Of a DNA stretch of 7,092 nucleotides, positions 1 through 4,972 are shown piece after piece. How positions within the stretch are numbered: position 1 is the first letter of the stretch; each line of letters starts with the position of its first letter. The notes under the pieces are model-generated. The model was given only the letters and a program-made list of their open reading frames with translations, was not told where the DNA came from and did no database searches. The position numbers and the translations under genes are program-made. The DNA comes from an uncultured Lachnospiraceae bacterium (lineage in GTDB: Bacteria; Bacillota; Clostridia; Lachnospirales; Lachnospiraceae). The stretch covers positions 1-7,092 of the forward strand of contig CAMJKC010000088.1 in the NCBI GenBank assembly GCA_946406305.1, read 5' to 3'.

Positions 1-37
1 TAAATATTATCCACAGTGCTAACAATACAAAAAACAA
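1..37 (-). CDS. Start of a membrane protein, probably Na+/H+ antiporter subunit E (partial)
   Basis: Only the first 12 codons lie in the window; the gene continues past the left edge. Reading from a TTG at 37-35 gives M-F-F-V-L-L-A-L-W-I-I-F, a purely hydrophobic start typical of a first membrane segment. A strong ribosome site (GGAGGGG, 44-50) sits 6 bases upstream, which decides this start over the ATG at 42-40, whose frame stops after seven codons. From family knowledge, MnhE/MrpE subunits of multisubunit Na+/H+ antiporters often begin with a hydrophobic stretch ending L-W-I-I-F-N-G, so an Mnh/Mrp operon continuing to the left is the best guess. The start codon is 23 bases beyond the mobA stop, suggesting co-transcription. 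The identification rests on very few residues; any small membrane protein remains possible. Confidence 0.45.
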   Translation of the reverse strand, partial: MFFVLLALWIIF

Positions 38-60
38 AACATTCCCCTCCTTGTTTATTA

Positions 61-639
61 TTATTTATTATTTAACAATAATTTTTGATAATCACTTTTT
101 TCATTGACATTAAAAAAAATATTTTCTTTGTCACTTATATCATAATAATCATAATCTATCACATCTAACAAAGCTCCCATTGAATGATTATCATTTAATA
201 AAATTTTTTCTATATGAGGCAAAATATCTTTTTTATAAATACCTATTAGAGGTTCCCTAATCCCTTCGTGTCTCACAATCGTTGCTGAATTATTTTTTGA
301 AAAAGATTCATTTATAAGTTTTAAAATCTGTTCCTCAGGAAAAAGTGGAACATCTACGCTCAACAAAACTGCTCTATCATTTATAATATTCTTAAGTCCT
401 AACATAAGCCCTGATAATGGTCCAAGCATAATTTCATCTCTTATTACTTTTTCATCACTCTTCCCTTTGTAACCAGATAAAATAATATCTTCTATTCCAA
501 GCGATTTCATTTTATTTATTTGTATATCAATAAATCTAACATTATCATACAGCAAATCACATTTATCTTCTCCCATTCTTGATGATTTGCCACCTGATAA
601 AATTATAGCTGAAATATTTTTATTTAAATATTTAATCAT
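61..639 (-). CDS. mobA: MobA-like molybdenum cofactor guanylyltransferase
   Basis: A 192-residue MobA-type nucleotidyltransferase. MobA transfers GMP from GTP to molybdopterin-bound molybdenum in the cytoplasm, forming the guanine dinucleotide cofactor of DMSO-reductase-family enzymes such as formate dehydrogenase. Visible motifs are the N-terminal nucleotide-binding loop L-S-G-G-K-S-S-R-M-G-E-D-K (residues 14-26), G-P-L-S-G-L (73-78), the metal-binding S-V-D-V-P-L-F (94-100, Asp96), G-I-R-E-P-L-I-G-I-Y (126-135) and a C-terminal N-V-N-E-K-S-D-Y (177-184) matching the usual N-x-N-x-x-x-D. Length is normal for the family. The start at 639 follows an in-frame TAA five codons upstream, so no earlier start exists, yet there is no Shine-Dalgarno sequence. 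No other cofactor gene is nearby. A related nucleotidyltransferase such as MocA, acting on another cofactor, cannot be excluded. Confidence 0.8.
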   Translation of the reverse strand: MIKYLNKNISAIILSGGKSSRMGEDKCDLLYDNVRFIDIQINKMKSLGIEDIILSGYKGKSDEKVIRDEIMLGPLSGLMLGLKNIINDRAVLLSVDVPLFPEEQILKLINESFSKNNSATIVRHEGIREPLIGIYKKDILPHIEKILLNDNHSMGALLDVIDYDYYDISDKENIFFNVNEKSDYQKLLLNNK

Positions 640-653
640 ACATTTTTAATACA

Positions 654-682
654 ATTTTAATCTTTTTTTTAAATTTTTGCAA
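654..682 (-). promoter_or_regulatory. Candidate mobA promoter
   Basis: On the minus strand a -35 TTGCAA (682-677) and a -10 TAAAAT (659-654) are separated by exactly 17 bases of A-rich DNA. Transcription would start near 647, only about 8 bases before the mobA ATG, leaving almost no leader. The match is moderate, and the region is so AT-rich that chance matches are likely. Confidence 0.4.
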
Positions 683-769
683 TACTTTTAGTGATTTTTT
701 TTAGTTTTTTACTTAAATTTATAAATATACTTAAATAATCCATAAGCAAAACTGCCATTATATGGGGTA

Positions 770-781
770 TAGTATATACTA
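770..781. repeat. 12-base perfect palindrome upstream of mobA
   Basis: TAGTATATACTA reads identically on both strands. It lies between the terminator of the zinc-ribbon gene and the mobA promoter region, about 90 bases upstream of the -35 box. It could be a binding site for a dimeric regulator, but it is AT-rich and short enough to be chance. Confidence 0.25.
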
Positions 782-791
782 CGAATTTTAT

Positions 792-824
792 GCAATAAAA
801 ATGGTTGCATTTTACTGCAACCAT
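792..824 (-). terminator. Intrinsic terminator of the cysteine-rich gene
   Basis: A perfect 9-bp stem (ATGGTTGCA 801-809 pairing with TGCAACCAT 816-824) closes a 6-base loop. Read on the minus strand, it is followed directly by a T run (TTTTTATTG, 800-792). It lies 19 bases past the stop of the zinc-ribbon gene, so it ends that transcript and separates it from mobA. Confidence 0.85.
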
Positions 825-842
825 AGATTTACGATTTTTCTA

Positions 843-1241
843 TTAATCGTCAAACATTGGACAGCTTGATTTGCAACTTGGATATGGTCCTCCACAAGCA
901 CTACATCCTGCAGGTATATCTTCATCAGATTCATCATCTTGATTAAGTCTTTCCATTTCAACTATTGCACAATCAGAACACAGTATCTCATCAAAATCAT
1001 CGAAAGAGCGTTTATATGCACCATCACTTAACCATGAATCATACTCACTTTTTTCTTCAAAAACATCAAATGATTTACCGCAGTGTTCACAAGTATCATA
1101 AAATATACCTGTTTCACCTGAACTATAAGCATCATCCAAACAATCTTGACACATATCTACTGGAATACGAGATACATCTGCATGTGTCAAAAACACATCA
1201 TCCTTGTCATAATCACATCCACATCTACTGCACTTTGCCAT
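843..1241 (-). CDS. Cysteine-rich, acidic zinc-ribbon protein of unknown function
   Basis: A 132-residue protein I do not recognise as a named family. It has 13 cysteines, mostly in C-x-x-C pairs: C4/C7 with C31/C34, C51/C54 with C88/C91, and a C-terminal cluster C113/C116/C123/C127. This suggests three zinc-binding ribbons in series. The remainder is strongly acidic (Asp/Glu-rich linkers, notably residues 100-109), with no signal peptide or membrane segment, so a cytoplasmic protein is expected. The start at 1241 is supported by an AGGGGGG ribosome site (1252-1246) five bases upstream. The gene is monocistronic, with a consensus promoter ending 98 bases upstream and an intrinsic terminator downstream. 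Its base composition is visibly less AT-rich than its neighbours, partly because Cys, Gly and Asp codons demand it. Role unknown; zinc ribbons can bind nucleic acid or protein or store metal. Confidence 0.75.
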   Translation of the reverse strand: MAKCSRCGCDYDKDDVFLTHADVSRIPVDMCQDCLDDAYSSGETGIFYDTCEHCGKSFDVFEEKSEYDSWLSDGAYKRSFDDFDEILCSDCAIVEMERLNQDDESDEDIPAGCSACGGPYPSCKSSCPMFDD

Positions 1242-1338
1242 AAAGCCCCCCTATTAATTATTTTAATATTACACTAGTAAGCTATTTACAAATTATATAA
1301 ACTGATTGCATTCATCTTTACTTATAATGCTATTCAAA

Positions 1339-1366
1339 ATTATATGAAATCAATACTCACTGTCAA
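1339..1366 (-). promoter_or_regulatory. Consensus promoter of the cysteine-rich gene
   Basis: On the minus strand a perfect -35 TTGACA (1366-1361) is followed after 16 bases by a perfect -10 TATAAT (1344-1339). Transcription should start near 1332, giving a leader of about 90 bases before the ATG at 1241. Such a match suggests strong constitutive expression. I see no clear riboswitch or attenuator hairpin in the leader. Confidence 0.75.
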
Positions 1367-1450
1367 TATTCTCGATTTGTTTAGAGCTTTAGTTAAAAGA
1401 CATTCTCTCTATTCAATAGGTAGGAACTCCTTCTTATTATCCTTTCAATT

Positions 1451-1771
1451 TTAATTATTAAAAAATTTATTTTCATCTTGCAATGTGTGTCTTACTCGTA
1501 ACACATTAACTACATTAGAAACTTCATCTATTACATAATATATAATGTATTTCTTTACTCTATACTTCCGTATACCTTTAGTCTTAAGTTGCTCATTATC
1601 ACAAAGACTAAACATAGGTGCAATATATGAAAGTTTCTTAATATCTACAAATAATTCTAATACAACTTTATTTGCTAAATCATCATCTAAAAATACTGTT
1701 GATATATATTCCGCAATATTTTTAATGTCTTTATTGCAACCTTCAGTTATATTTATGCTAAAGTTTTCCAT
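1451..1771 (-). CDS. ParE/RelE-superfamily toxin of a type II toxin-antitoxin module
   Basis: A 106-residue protein with the ParE/RelE layout: two N-terminal helices (around residues 13-47, including N-I-A-E-Y-I-S at 18-24), then a beta-sheet with G-I-R-K-Y-R-V-K-K-Y-I-I-Y-Y-V-I-D-E (66-83) and V-L-R-V-R-H-T-L-Q-D (90-99). From family knowledge, ParE members poison DNA gyrase whereas RelE members cleave mRNA on the ribosome. The G-I-R-K-Y, Y-I-I-Y-Y and V-R-H patterns look closer to ParE, but the target cannot be read from sequence. The start at 1771 lies inside the upstream antitoxin gene (19-base overlap, different frame), with a weak purine-rich site before it, so translation is probably coupled to the antitoxin. 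The gene appears intact, with no clear terminator after it. Confidence 0.8.
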   Translation of the reverse strand: MENFSINITEGCNKDIKNIAEYISTVFLDDDLANKVVLELFVDIKKLSYIAPMFSLCDNEQLKTKGIRKYRVKKYIIYYVIDEVSNVVNVLRVRHTLQDENKFFNN

Positions 1772-1908
1772 ACTTCTCTTTCGTTAATAAAATCTTTAAC
1801 AGAATCATCTATGGTTTTAACTTTACCATTTTTAACTTCTTCTAATCTTTCTAAAATCAATTTGACTTCTTCTTTAGTTTCTATGTCTTTTTCTAATACT
1901 TTATCCAT
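1753..1908 (-). CDS. Small antitoxin candidate paired with the ParE-like toxin
   Basis: A 51-residue ORF. It starts M-D-K-V-L-E-K-D-I-E, is highly charged and predicted largely helical (residues 8-27), then reads G-K-V-K-T-I-D-D-S-V-K-D-F-I-N-E-R and ends W-K-T-L-A. A good ribosome site (AAAGGAGTC) lies just upstream of the ATG. Position is the main evidence: it immediately precedes and overlaps the toxin by 19 bases, the usual antitoxin-first arrangement. I do not recognise its antitoxin family, and no ribbon-helix-helix or Phd-type DNA-binding domain is obvious. At 51 residues it may be only a toxin-neutralising segment. If it lacks a DNA-binding part, autoregulation would need another protein. 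Confidence 0.65.
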   Translation of the reverse strand: MDKVLEKDIETKEEVKLILERLEEVKNGKVKTIDDSVKDFINEREVWKTLA

Positions 1909-1955
1909 TAAAGACTCCTTTCTTGGTTTATAAAAACAAAACCTTTGTCACTCAT
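1908..1955 (-). CDS. 15-codon leader ORF ahead of the antitoxin
   Basis: An ATG at 1955-1953 opens a short frame M-S-D-K-G-F-V-F-I-N-Q-E-R-S-L. Its TAA stop overlaps the antitoxin ATG in the arrangement TAATG. An AGGTGG element lies about 7 bases before the ATG. The antitoxin's own ribosome site lies inside this ORF, so translating it could affect antitoxin initiation. It may encode a leader peptide or be chance; only position and the stop-start overlap support it. Confidence 0.3.
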   Translation of the reverse strand: MSDKGFVFINQERSL

Positions 1956-1970
1956 TACCTTTCCACCTAT

Positions 1971-1999
1971 ATTATACTTTAAATCTCTCATTTTATCAA
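1971..1999 (-). promoter_or_regulatory. Promoter of the toxin-antitoxin cassette
   Basis: On the minus strand, -35 TTGATA (1999-1994) and a perfect -10 TATAAT (1976-1971) are separated by 17 bases. Transcription from near 1964 would cover the leader ORF, antitoxin and toxin. The promoter begins 10 bases past the stop of the recombinase remnant, so the cassette is an independent unit. Confidence 0.65.
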
Positions 2000-2008
2000 C
2001 GAATTTTA

Positions 2009-2528
2009 CTAAGTATTTTGTATGCATTTCCACCTGAACTCTATGTGGTCATGAAACACTAAGCATTTATCAAGCAGTCCATTCCATAAGTCATCTGAGA
2101 ACTCAGTAATAATAATACTTAAGTTTATAGACTTTTATGACACACGTGAGTTTATTCTTTCGTGTGTTTTTGTATTCTATGTTTTTCTCAAGTGCCTCTG
2201 CTTCAGTTTTAACCTTCGTGTGCGTGAGCTCCAGTTTTTTATATTCTGCATTAAACTTCACTTGGTCTTGTGACCTGTTTGCATTACTATTTAACAACTT
2301 ATCTACCTGTATGCTTATTTCCTACATCTTTTCTTCTTTTTTAGTAAGTTTCCTTTTTAGTTTATCTACATTGTCAAGTTTATCAAGTATTTTTTTAGCT
2401 TCATCGATTATACCTTTCTTGTTCTTAATTACTTCATTTACTGCTTTTGATCTAGTATAATTTAAAGTGATATAAAGCATACATAAGTGCCACCTTCTAG
2501 TGAAGAGACTTTCTTGATTCAATTGCAA
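2009..2528 (-). pseudogene. Decayed C-terminal half of a large serine recombinase
   Basis: Three minus-strand pieces read as the end of a large serine recombinase, the integrase/transposase class that mobilises phages and conjugative elements. The first (2528-2325) contains Y-I-T-L-N-Y-T-R-S-K-A-V-N-E-V-I, like the segment after the zinc ribbon, then a charged coiled coil. A TAG at 2324-2322 interrupts the frame, which resumes directly as E-I-S-I-Q-V-D-K-L-L-N-S-N-A-N-R-S-Q-D-Q-V-K-F-N, the typical coiled-coil motif with a D-Q-x-x-F/Y-N core. A shift of one base around 2105-2121, in an ATT repeat, then moves to another frame giving I-T-E-F-S-D-D-L-W-N-G-L-L-D, the usual C-terminal E-F-x-x-x-L-W motif, ending at TAG 2011-2009. 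The N-terminal catalytic serine domain is absent. The gene cannot be functional; it marks a lost mobile element. Confidence 0.7.
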
Positions 2529-2553
2529 ATCTTTTCAATACGTTTTTATCCAT
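2497..2553 (-). pseudogene. 18-codon fragment resembling the N-terminus of BREX methyltransferase PglX
   Basis: An ATG at 2553-2551 opens the frame M-D-K-N-V-L-K-R-F-A-I-E-S-R-K-S-L-H, then TAG at 2499-2497. From family knowledge, PglX of type 1 BREX phage-defence systems, an adenine-specific DNA methyltransferase of over 1,000 residues, commonly begins M-(D/N)-K-x-x-(L/I)-K-x-F-A-I-x-(S/A)-R-R/K-x-L. The match covers all 17 usable residues. Just beyond it the sequence passes into the recombinase remnant in another frame, so a deletion or insertion joined the start of pglX to the recombinase tail. No good ribosome site precedes it, and no other BREX gene is visible. The call depends on a short match. 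Confidence 0.5.
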
Positions 2554-2615
2554 ATTTCAACTTTATTATTAAACTATTAATGATTCACTACAAGTTCATT
2601 TGTTTTAATATGTAT

Positions 2616-3590
2616 CTATAGTCCTATGACTGCTGCTATTTTTTTCATATTTTTTTCATTTAGATAATAGGCTGATATCTTCTTTTTTTCATATTTTAAT
2701 AGTTTTTTATCTTTTGTTATATCTTCTAAAAAGTATGTAAAAAACTTTTCCCAACTAAAATATTTTGTTATATCAATTATTTCTGAAGAATTATTTAAAG
2801 TTTCATCTATTTGCTTTACCTTTAAAATTCCAGATTTTAAAATCATCCACTCAAATGATTCAGGTAAACATATATTTACATTCTTATTATGCTTACAAAT
2901 CTTATATACATTATCAATATATGGGGAGAATGCTGCACCATCTGCTACAATCATCAATTCTTTATTTATATTCTCATTTATCTTACTTATAATATTTGAG
3001 TTTCCATTTGCCGAATCAACTTTCATGTCTGTCCTTTTGTAATATTCCTTAAAAAATTGTTTTCCAGATTTTGAATCTTCTGTTATCAGTAATATAAAAT
3101 TGTCTTTTTTACTAATATTTACATTAAGCCTATGGCTTTTATTTAATTCATAAAATTTTTTAAATGTATGTTTGCTTTTACTTGTTTCAATTTCATATAT
3201 TTCTTCTACACTTGATGGAATTTCCTCAAAGCTTTCTCTACTAAATACAACATAATAATTATCAGTCTTTTTTATTCTTCGTATGAAATCATTTATACTT
3301 TTACCATTTTTAAAACCATTAAAACCTTCATCAATAAACACCACTGAATTTTTTATTTTTTTGATTTGATTCTCCCAATCTGTATCACTAAGAGCTATAC
3401 AAGATTCCCCACTGCTCATTGTTATTTTTACTCCACTGCCTTTATTATCCTTCATATAATCAGAAACCAATCTATACAAGGTCGTTTTACCTGTTCCGCT
3501 TTTACCACGAACTATTGTAATATTTCTCTTTAAAGTAAATTCATAAATAACTTTATTATTATGAATATTTATTTTAACTTCACCTTTCAA
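2616..3590 (-). CDS. P-loop ATPase with a C-terminal Toprim/DUF4435-like region
   Basis: A 324-residue cytoplasmic protein. The first ~130 residues are a compact ATPase: Walker A G-K-S-G-T-G-K-T-T (29-37), Walker B V-V-F-I-D-E (83-88), then a strand Y-Y-V-V-F-S-R-E (112-119) and S-V-E-E-I-Y-E-I (127-134). No ABC signature motif or long insert is visible. The second half has L-L-I-T-E-D-S-K-S-G-K-Q-F-F (167-180, Glu171), A-N-G-N-S-N-I (194-200), M-I-V-A-D-G-A-A-F (213-221, Asp217) and L-P-E-S-F-E-W-M-I-L (242-251). This resembles the Glu, Asp and His/Glu landmarks of Toprim/DUF4435 nuclease-like domains (inference). I recall close relatives in Clostridia, sometimes misannotated as translation initiation factor 2 and often next to DUF4869. 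The start is TTG at 3590, with GGAGG six bases upstream overlapping the previous stop, so the two genes form one operon. Function unknown. Confidence 0.75.
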   Translation of the reverse strand: MKGEVKINIHNNKVIYEFTLKRNITIVRGKSGTGKTTLYRLVSDYMKDNKGSGVKITMSSGESCIALSDTDWENQIKKIKNSVVFIDEGFNGFKNGKSINDFIRRIKKTDNYYVVFSRESFEEIPSSVEEIYEIETSKSKHTFKKFYELNKSHRLNVNISKKDNFILLITEDSKSGKQFFKEYYKRTDMKVDSANGNSNIISKINENINKELMIVADGAAFSPYIDNVYKICKHNKNVNICLPESFEWMILKSGILKVKQIDETLNNSSEIIDITKYFSWEKFFTYFLEDITKDKKLLKYEKKKISAYYLNEKNMKKIAAVIGL

Positions 3591-3600
3591 AGTACACCTC

Positions 3601-4038
3601 CTATATGAACTTGGTTGCTTCAGCTAAAAGTTCATTCATATTTTTTACTATTTTTCCACTGTTTTTAATCTTTATTTTAAACTCACCTTCACCAAAATCC
3701 ATTATATATCTTAAATTTATATTTACTTCTCTTTTTTTTGCTAATTCTAACAATAAACTTGCACAATTTTCACCGCAAGTAGTTGCATTAAATATATTCT
3801 TTTTGTCGTGTGCAATAAGTATTAGAGTTTTTGCTCCACCTGATAAATCATTTGGAGTTATGCTCCCTAAAACTGGACTCTCAATTACTTTTTTATCTAT
3901 CACTTTTGAATTATCAATTTCTTTTATAATTTTTTTAGATATTTCATCTATTATCCACTTTTCTTCATACTGATTTCTAAAATACATAGAAGGATCATAT
4001 ATTGCTTCTTCCATATTACCAAAATAAATATTTAACAT
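3601..4038 (-). CDS. DUF4869 family protein
   Basis: A 145-residue protein that I recognise as DUF4869, a Firmicute family of unknown function. Family landmarks are M-L-N-I-Y-F-G-N-M-E-E-A-I-Y (1-14), S-P-V-L-G-S-I-T-P-N-D-L-S-G-G-A-K-T-L-I (54-73), F-N-A-T-T-C-G-E-N-C-A (83-93, Cys88 and Cys92) and I-N-L-R-Y-I-M-D-F-G-E (107-117). There is no signal peptide or membrane segment. Length is complete for the family. A GAGGTG ribosome site precedes the ATG at 4038. It is the first sizeable gene of the operon and its stop abuts the ATPase ribosome site (10 bases between genes), so the two are expected in matched amounts. From recall, relatives are found beside the same ATPase elsewhere, suggesting a partner role. 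The F-N-A-T-T-C-G-E-N-C segment is a possible active or metal site, but this is speculation. Confidence 0.75.
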   Translation of the reverse strand: MLNIYFGNMEEAIYDPSMYFRNQYEEKWIIDEISKKIIKEIDNSKVIDKKVIESPVLGSITPNDLSGGAKTLILIAHDKKNIFNATTCGENCASLLLELAKKREVNINLRYIMDFGEGEFKIKIKNSGKIVKNMNELLAEATKFI

Positions 4039-4042
4039 TCTC

Positions 4043-4120
4043 TCACCTCTTTTTATTTAATAATAATTTTCTTATAACCTCAAGTTCTTTTTTTTTACAT
4101 TTTACATATATTCTATGCAC
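4043..4120 (-). CDS. Tiny overlapping ORF before DUF4869 (25 codons)
   Basis: A GTG at 4120-4118, placed directly after an in-frame TAA, opens V-H-R-I-Y-V-K-C-K-K-K-E-L-E-V-I-R-K-L-L-L-N-K-K-R. It stops at TGA inside the DUF4869 ribosome site, 4 bases from its ATG. It overlaps the end of the 43-codon ORF by 8 bases (AGTGCATAG). Either it is a separate coupled peptide or it is the second half of a ~68-residue protein split by a frameshift. It is basic with a helix-like E-L-E-V-I-R-K-L-L segment. The family is not recognised. Confidence 0.3.
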   Translation of the reverse strand: MHRIYVKCKKKELEVIRKLLLNKKR

Positions 4121-4244
4121 TTAATACTGTCAATTTTATCATTAAACTTTTTTCATCTTCTACTGTAATCGTAATTGCTCTCATTTTTTCATTAATATAT
4201 TTTAATGTATTTTCATGACATAATAGTGCATTTTTTTTATTCAA
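4113..4244 (-). CDS. Small ORF opening the DUF4869-ATPase operon (43 residues)
   Basis: A TTG at 4244-4242, preceded at 6 bases by GGAG (4254-4251), opens a 43-residue frame. It starts M-N-K-K-N-A-L-L-C-H-E-N-T-L-K-Y-I-N-E-K-M-R and ends I-K-L-T-V-L-S-A. An in-frame ATG at 4262-4260 would add six residues but overlaps a TATAAT-like element and lacks a ribosome site, so the TTG is preferred. It lies between the operon promoter and DUF4869. The pattern looks protein-like: amphipathic helix, then a beta strand rich in I/T/V (A-I-T-I-T-V-E-D-E at residues 23-31). It may be a small third component, or a broken gene whose remainder is the overlapping 25-codon frame. No family is recognised. Confidence 0.45.
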   Translation of the reverse strand: MNKKNALLCHENTLKYINEKMRAITITVEDEKSLMIKLTVLSA

Positions 4245-4261
4245 ACAATTCTCCAATATCA

Positions 4262-4302
4262 TTATACCATTTAGTATAAATAGTTTTATTATAAGTATAA
4301 AT
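4262..4302. repeat. Tandem and inverted repeats over the DUF4869 operon promoter
   Basis: AGTATAAAT occurs twice in the same orientation, at 4273-4281 and 4294-4302, exactly 21 bases apart (two helical turns). An inverted repeat TTATAC (4262-4267) and GTATAA (4274-4279) with a 6-base spacer overlaps the first copy. The repeats flank the -10 box (4288-4293) and cover the expected start of transcription, a position suited to repressor binding. AT-richness makes short repeats common, so this is a candidate operator only. Confidence 0.4.
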
Positions 4303-4317
4303 CCGTATATTAGTCAA
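4288..4317 (-). promoter_or_regulatory. Promoter of the small ORF-DUF4869-ATPase operon
   Basis: On the minus strand, -35 TTGACT (4317-4312, one mismatch) and a perfect -10 TATAAT (4293-4288) are separated by 18 bases. Transcription should begin near 4281, about 37 bases before the TTG start of the 43-codon ORF. A second extended -10-like element (TGGTATAAT, 4269-4261) lies downstream but has no -35 box. Confidence 0.65.
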
Positions 4318-4435
4318 TACTTTTGATTCTATTTATTTCAAAATTAATTCTATAAAACCTATAAATACTTTACTCTATTCAATTTTATGGTGAAATGTTA
4401 ATAGTAAAAAAAATAAAGAAATATATATTTTTTTA

Positions 4436-4444
4436 TGGTATAAT
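4436..4444 (+). promoter_or_regulatory. Extended -10 promoter of def
   Basis: TGGTATAAT gives a perfect TATAAT (4439-4444) with the TG-N extension that can replace a -35 box; the expected -35 position (around 4416-4421) is A-rich and does not match TTGACA. Transcription would start near 4451, giving a leader of about 23 bases that ends in the AGAGGTG ribosome site at 4463-4469. Confidence 0.6.
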
Positions 4445-4473
4445 ATAAAAAAGTTTATATATAGAGGTGTTTT

Positions 4474-4962
4474 ATGTCAATAAGACAAATAAGACAAACT
4501 GGAGATGACATTTTAAAAAAAAAGTCAAAACCTGTTGTTGAAATAAATGATAGAATTAAAACATTAATTGCTGATATGGAAGAAACTATGAATACACATA
4601 ACGGATGTGGAATTGCTGCAGTTCAAGTAGGAGTATTAAAAAATATAATATTAGTAAAACCTACTGAAGATGGAGAAACATATTTATTTATAAATCCTAC
4701 TATAATTGAAAAAAGCGATGATACAAATATAGACTTTGAAGGGTGTCTCTCTGTGGAAGGTAAAAAAGGTGAAGTTGAAAGACCTAATAAAATTACTGTT
4801 ACAGCAAAAAATATAAATATGGAAGATTTTACACTCACAGCAGAAGGTTTTTTTGCAAGAGCAATATGCCATGAGGTTGATCATTTAAACGGTGTGCTAT
4901 ACACTGAAAAGCTTATTGGAAAGTTATATGACCAAGACGAATACATAGAAGAAAAAAAATAA
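4474..4962 (+). CDS. def: Peptide deformylase
   Basis: A 162-residue peptide deformylase, which removes the formyl group from the N-terminal methionine of nascent proteins at the ribosome using a catalytic metal, usually Fe2+. All three family motifs are present: motif 1 G-C-G-I-A-A-V-Q (44-51, pattern G-x-G-x-A-A-x-Q), motif 2 E-G-C-L-S-V (89-94, metal ligand Cys91) and motif 3 H-E-V-D-H (133-137, ligands His133 and His137, catalytic Glu134). Motif 1 has Cys45 and Val50 where Val/Ile/Leu and Pro are more common, a minor variation. The start is set by AGAGGTG four bases upstream. Length is normal. It is the first gene after an extended -10 promoter, and the next gene follows after a short gap in the same direction with no terminator between. 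There is no formyltransferase (fmt) neighbour here. Confidence 0.95.
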   Translation: MSIRQIRQTGDDILKKKSKPVVEINDRIKTLIADMEETMNTHNGCGIAAVQVGVLKNIILVKPTEDGETYLFINPTIIEKSDDTNIDFEGCLSVEGKKGEVERPNKITVTAKNINMEDFTLTAEGFFARAICHEVDHLNGVLYTEKLIGKLYDQDEYIEEKK

Positions 4963-4972
4963 TTTCATACAA

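Larger units (their letters stand above)
4245..4473. other. Divergent intergenic region between the DUF4869 operon and def
   Basis: This AT-rich stretch carries the two divergent promoters and the repeats described separately. The piece between them, 4318-4435, shows no ORF of note, no hairpin followed by a T run and no RNA gene that I can recognise. The motif ATGGTATAAT occurs once on each strand, at 4270-4261 (minus) and 4435-4444 (plus). Confidence 0.6.

Noticed and set aside
755..781. GGGGTAT / ATACCCC element as a CsoR-type copper operator
   Set aside because: Only one half-site is present; the other half does not match, and no copper gene is nearby.
965..1243. Plus-strand frame rich in His and Tyr opposite the zinc-ribbon gene
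   Set aside because: Its His/Tyr richness is antisense to the Asp and Cys codons of the real gene, which has a promoter, ribosome site and terminator.
2140..2167. Inverted repeat ACACACG / CGTGTGT as a terminator
   Set aside because: The loop is 14 bases, no T run follows on either strand, and the sequence is part of the recombinase reading frame.
2137..2460. Open plus-strand frame of 107 codons rich in Ser, Phe and Leu
   Set aside because: It lies opposite the recombinase coiled coil; the Ser/Leu/Phe bias is what the antisense of a Lys/Glu-rich coiled coil gives. It has no ribosome site.
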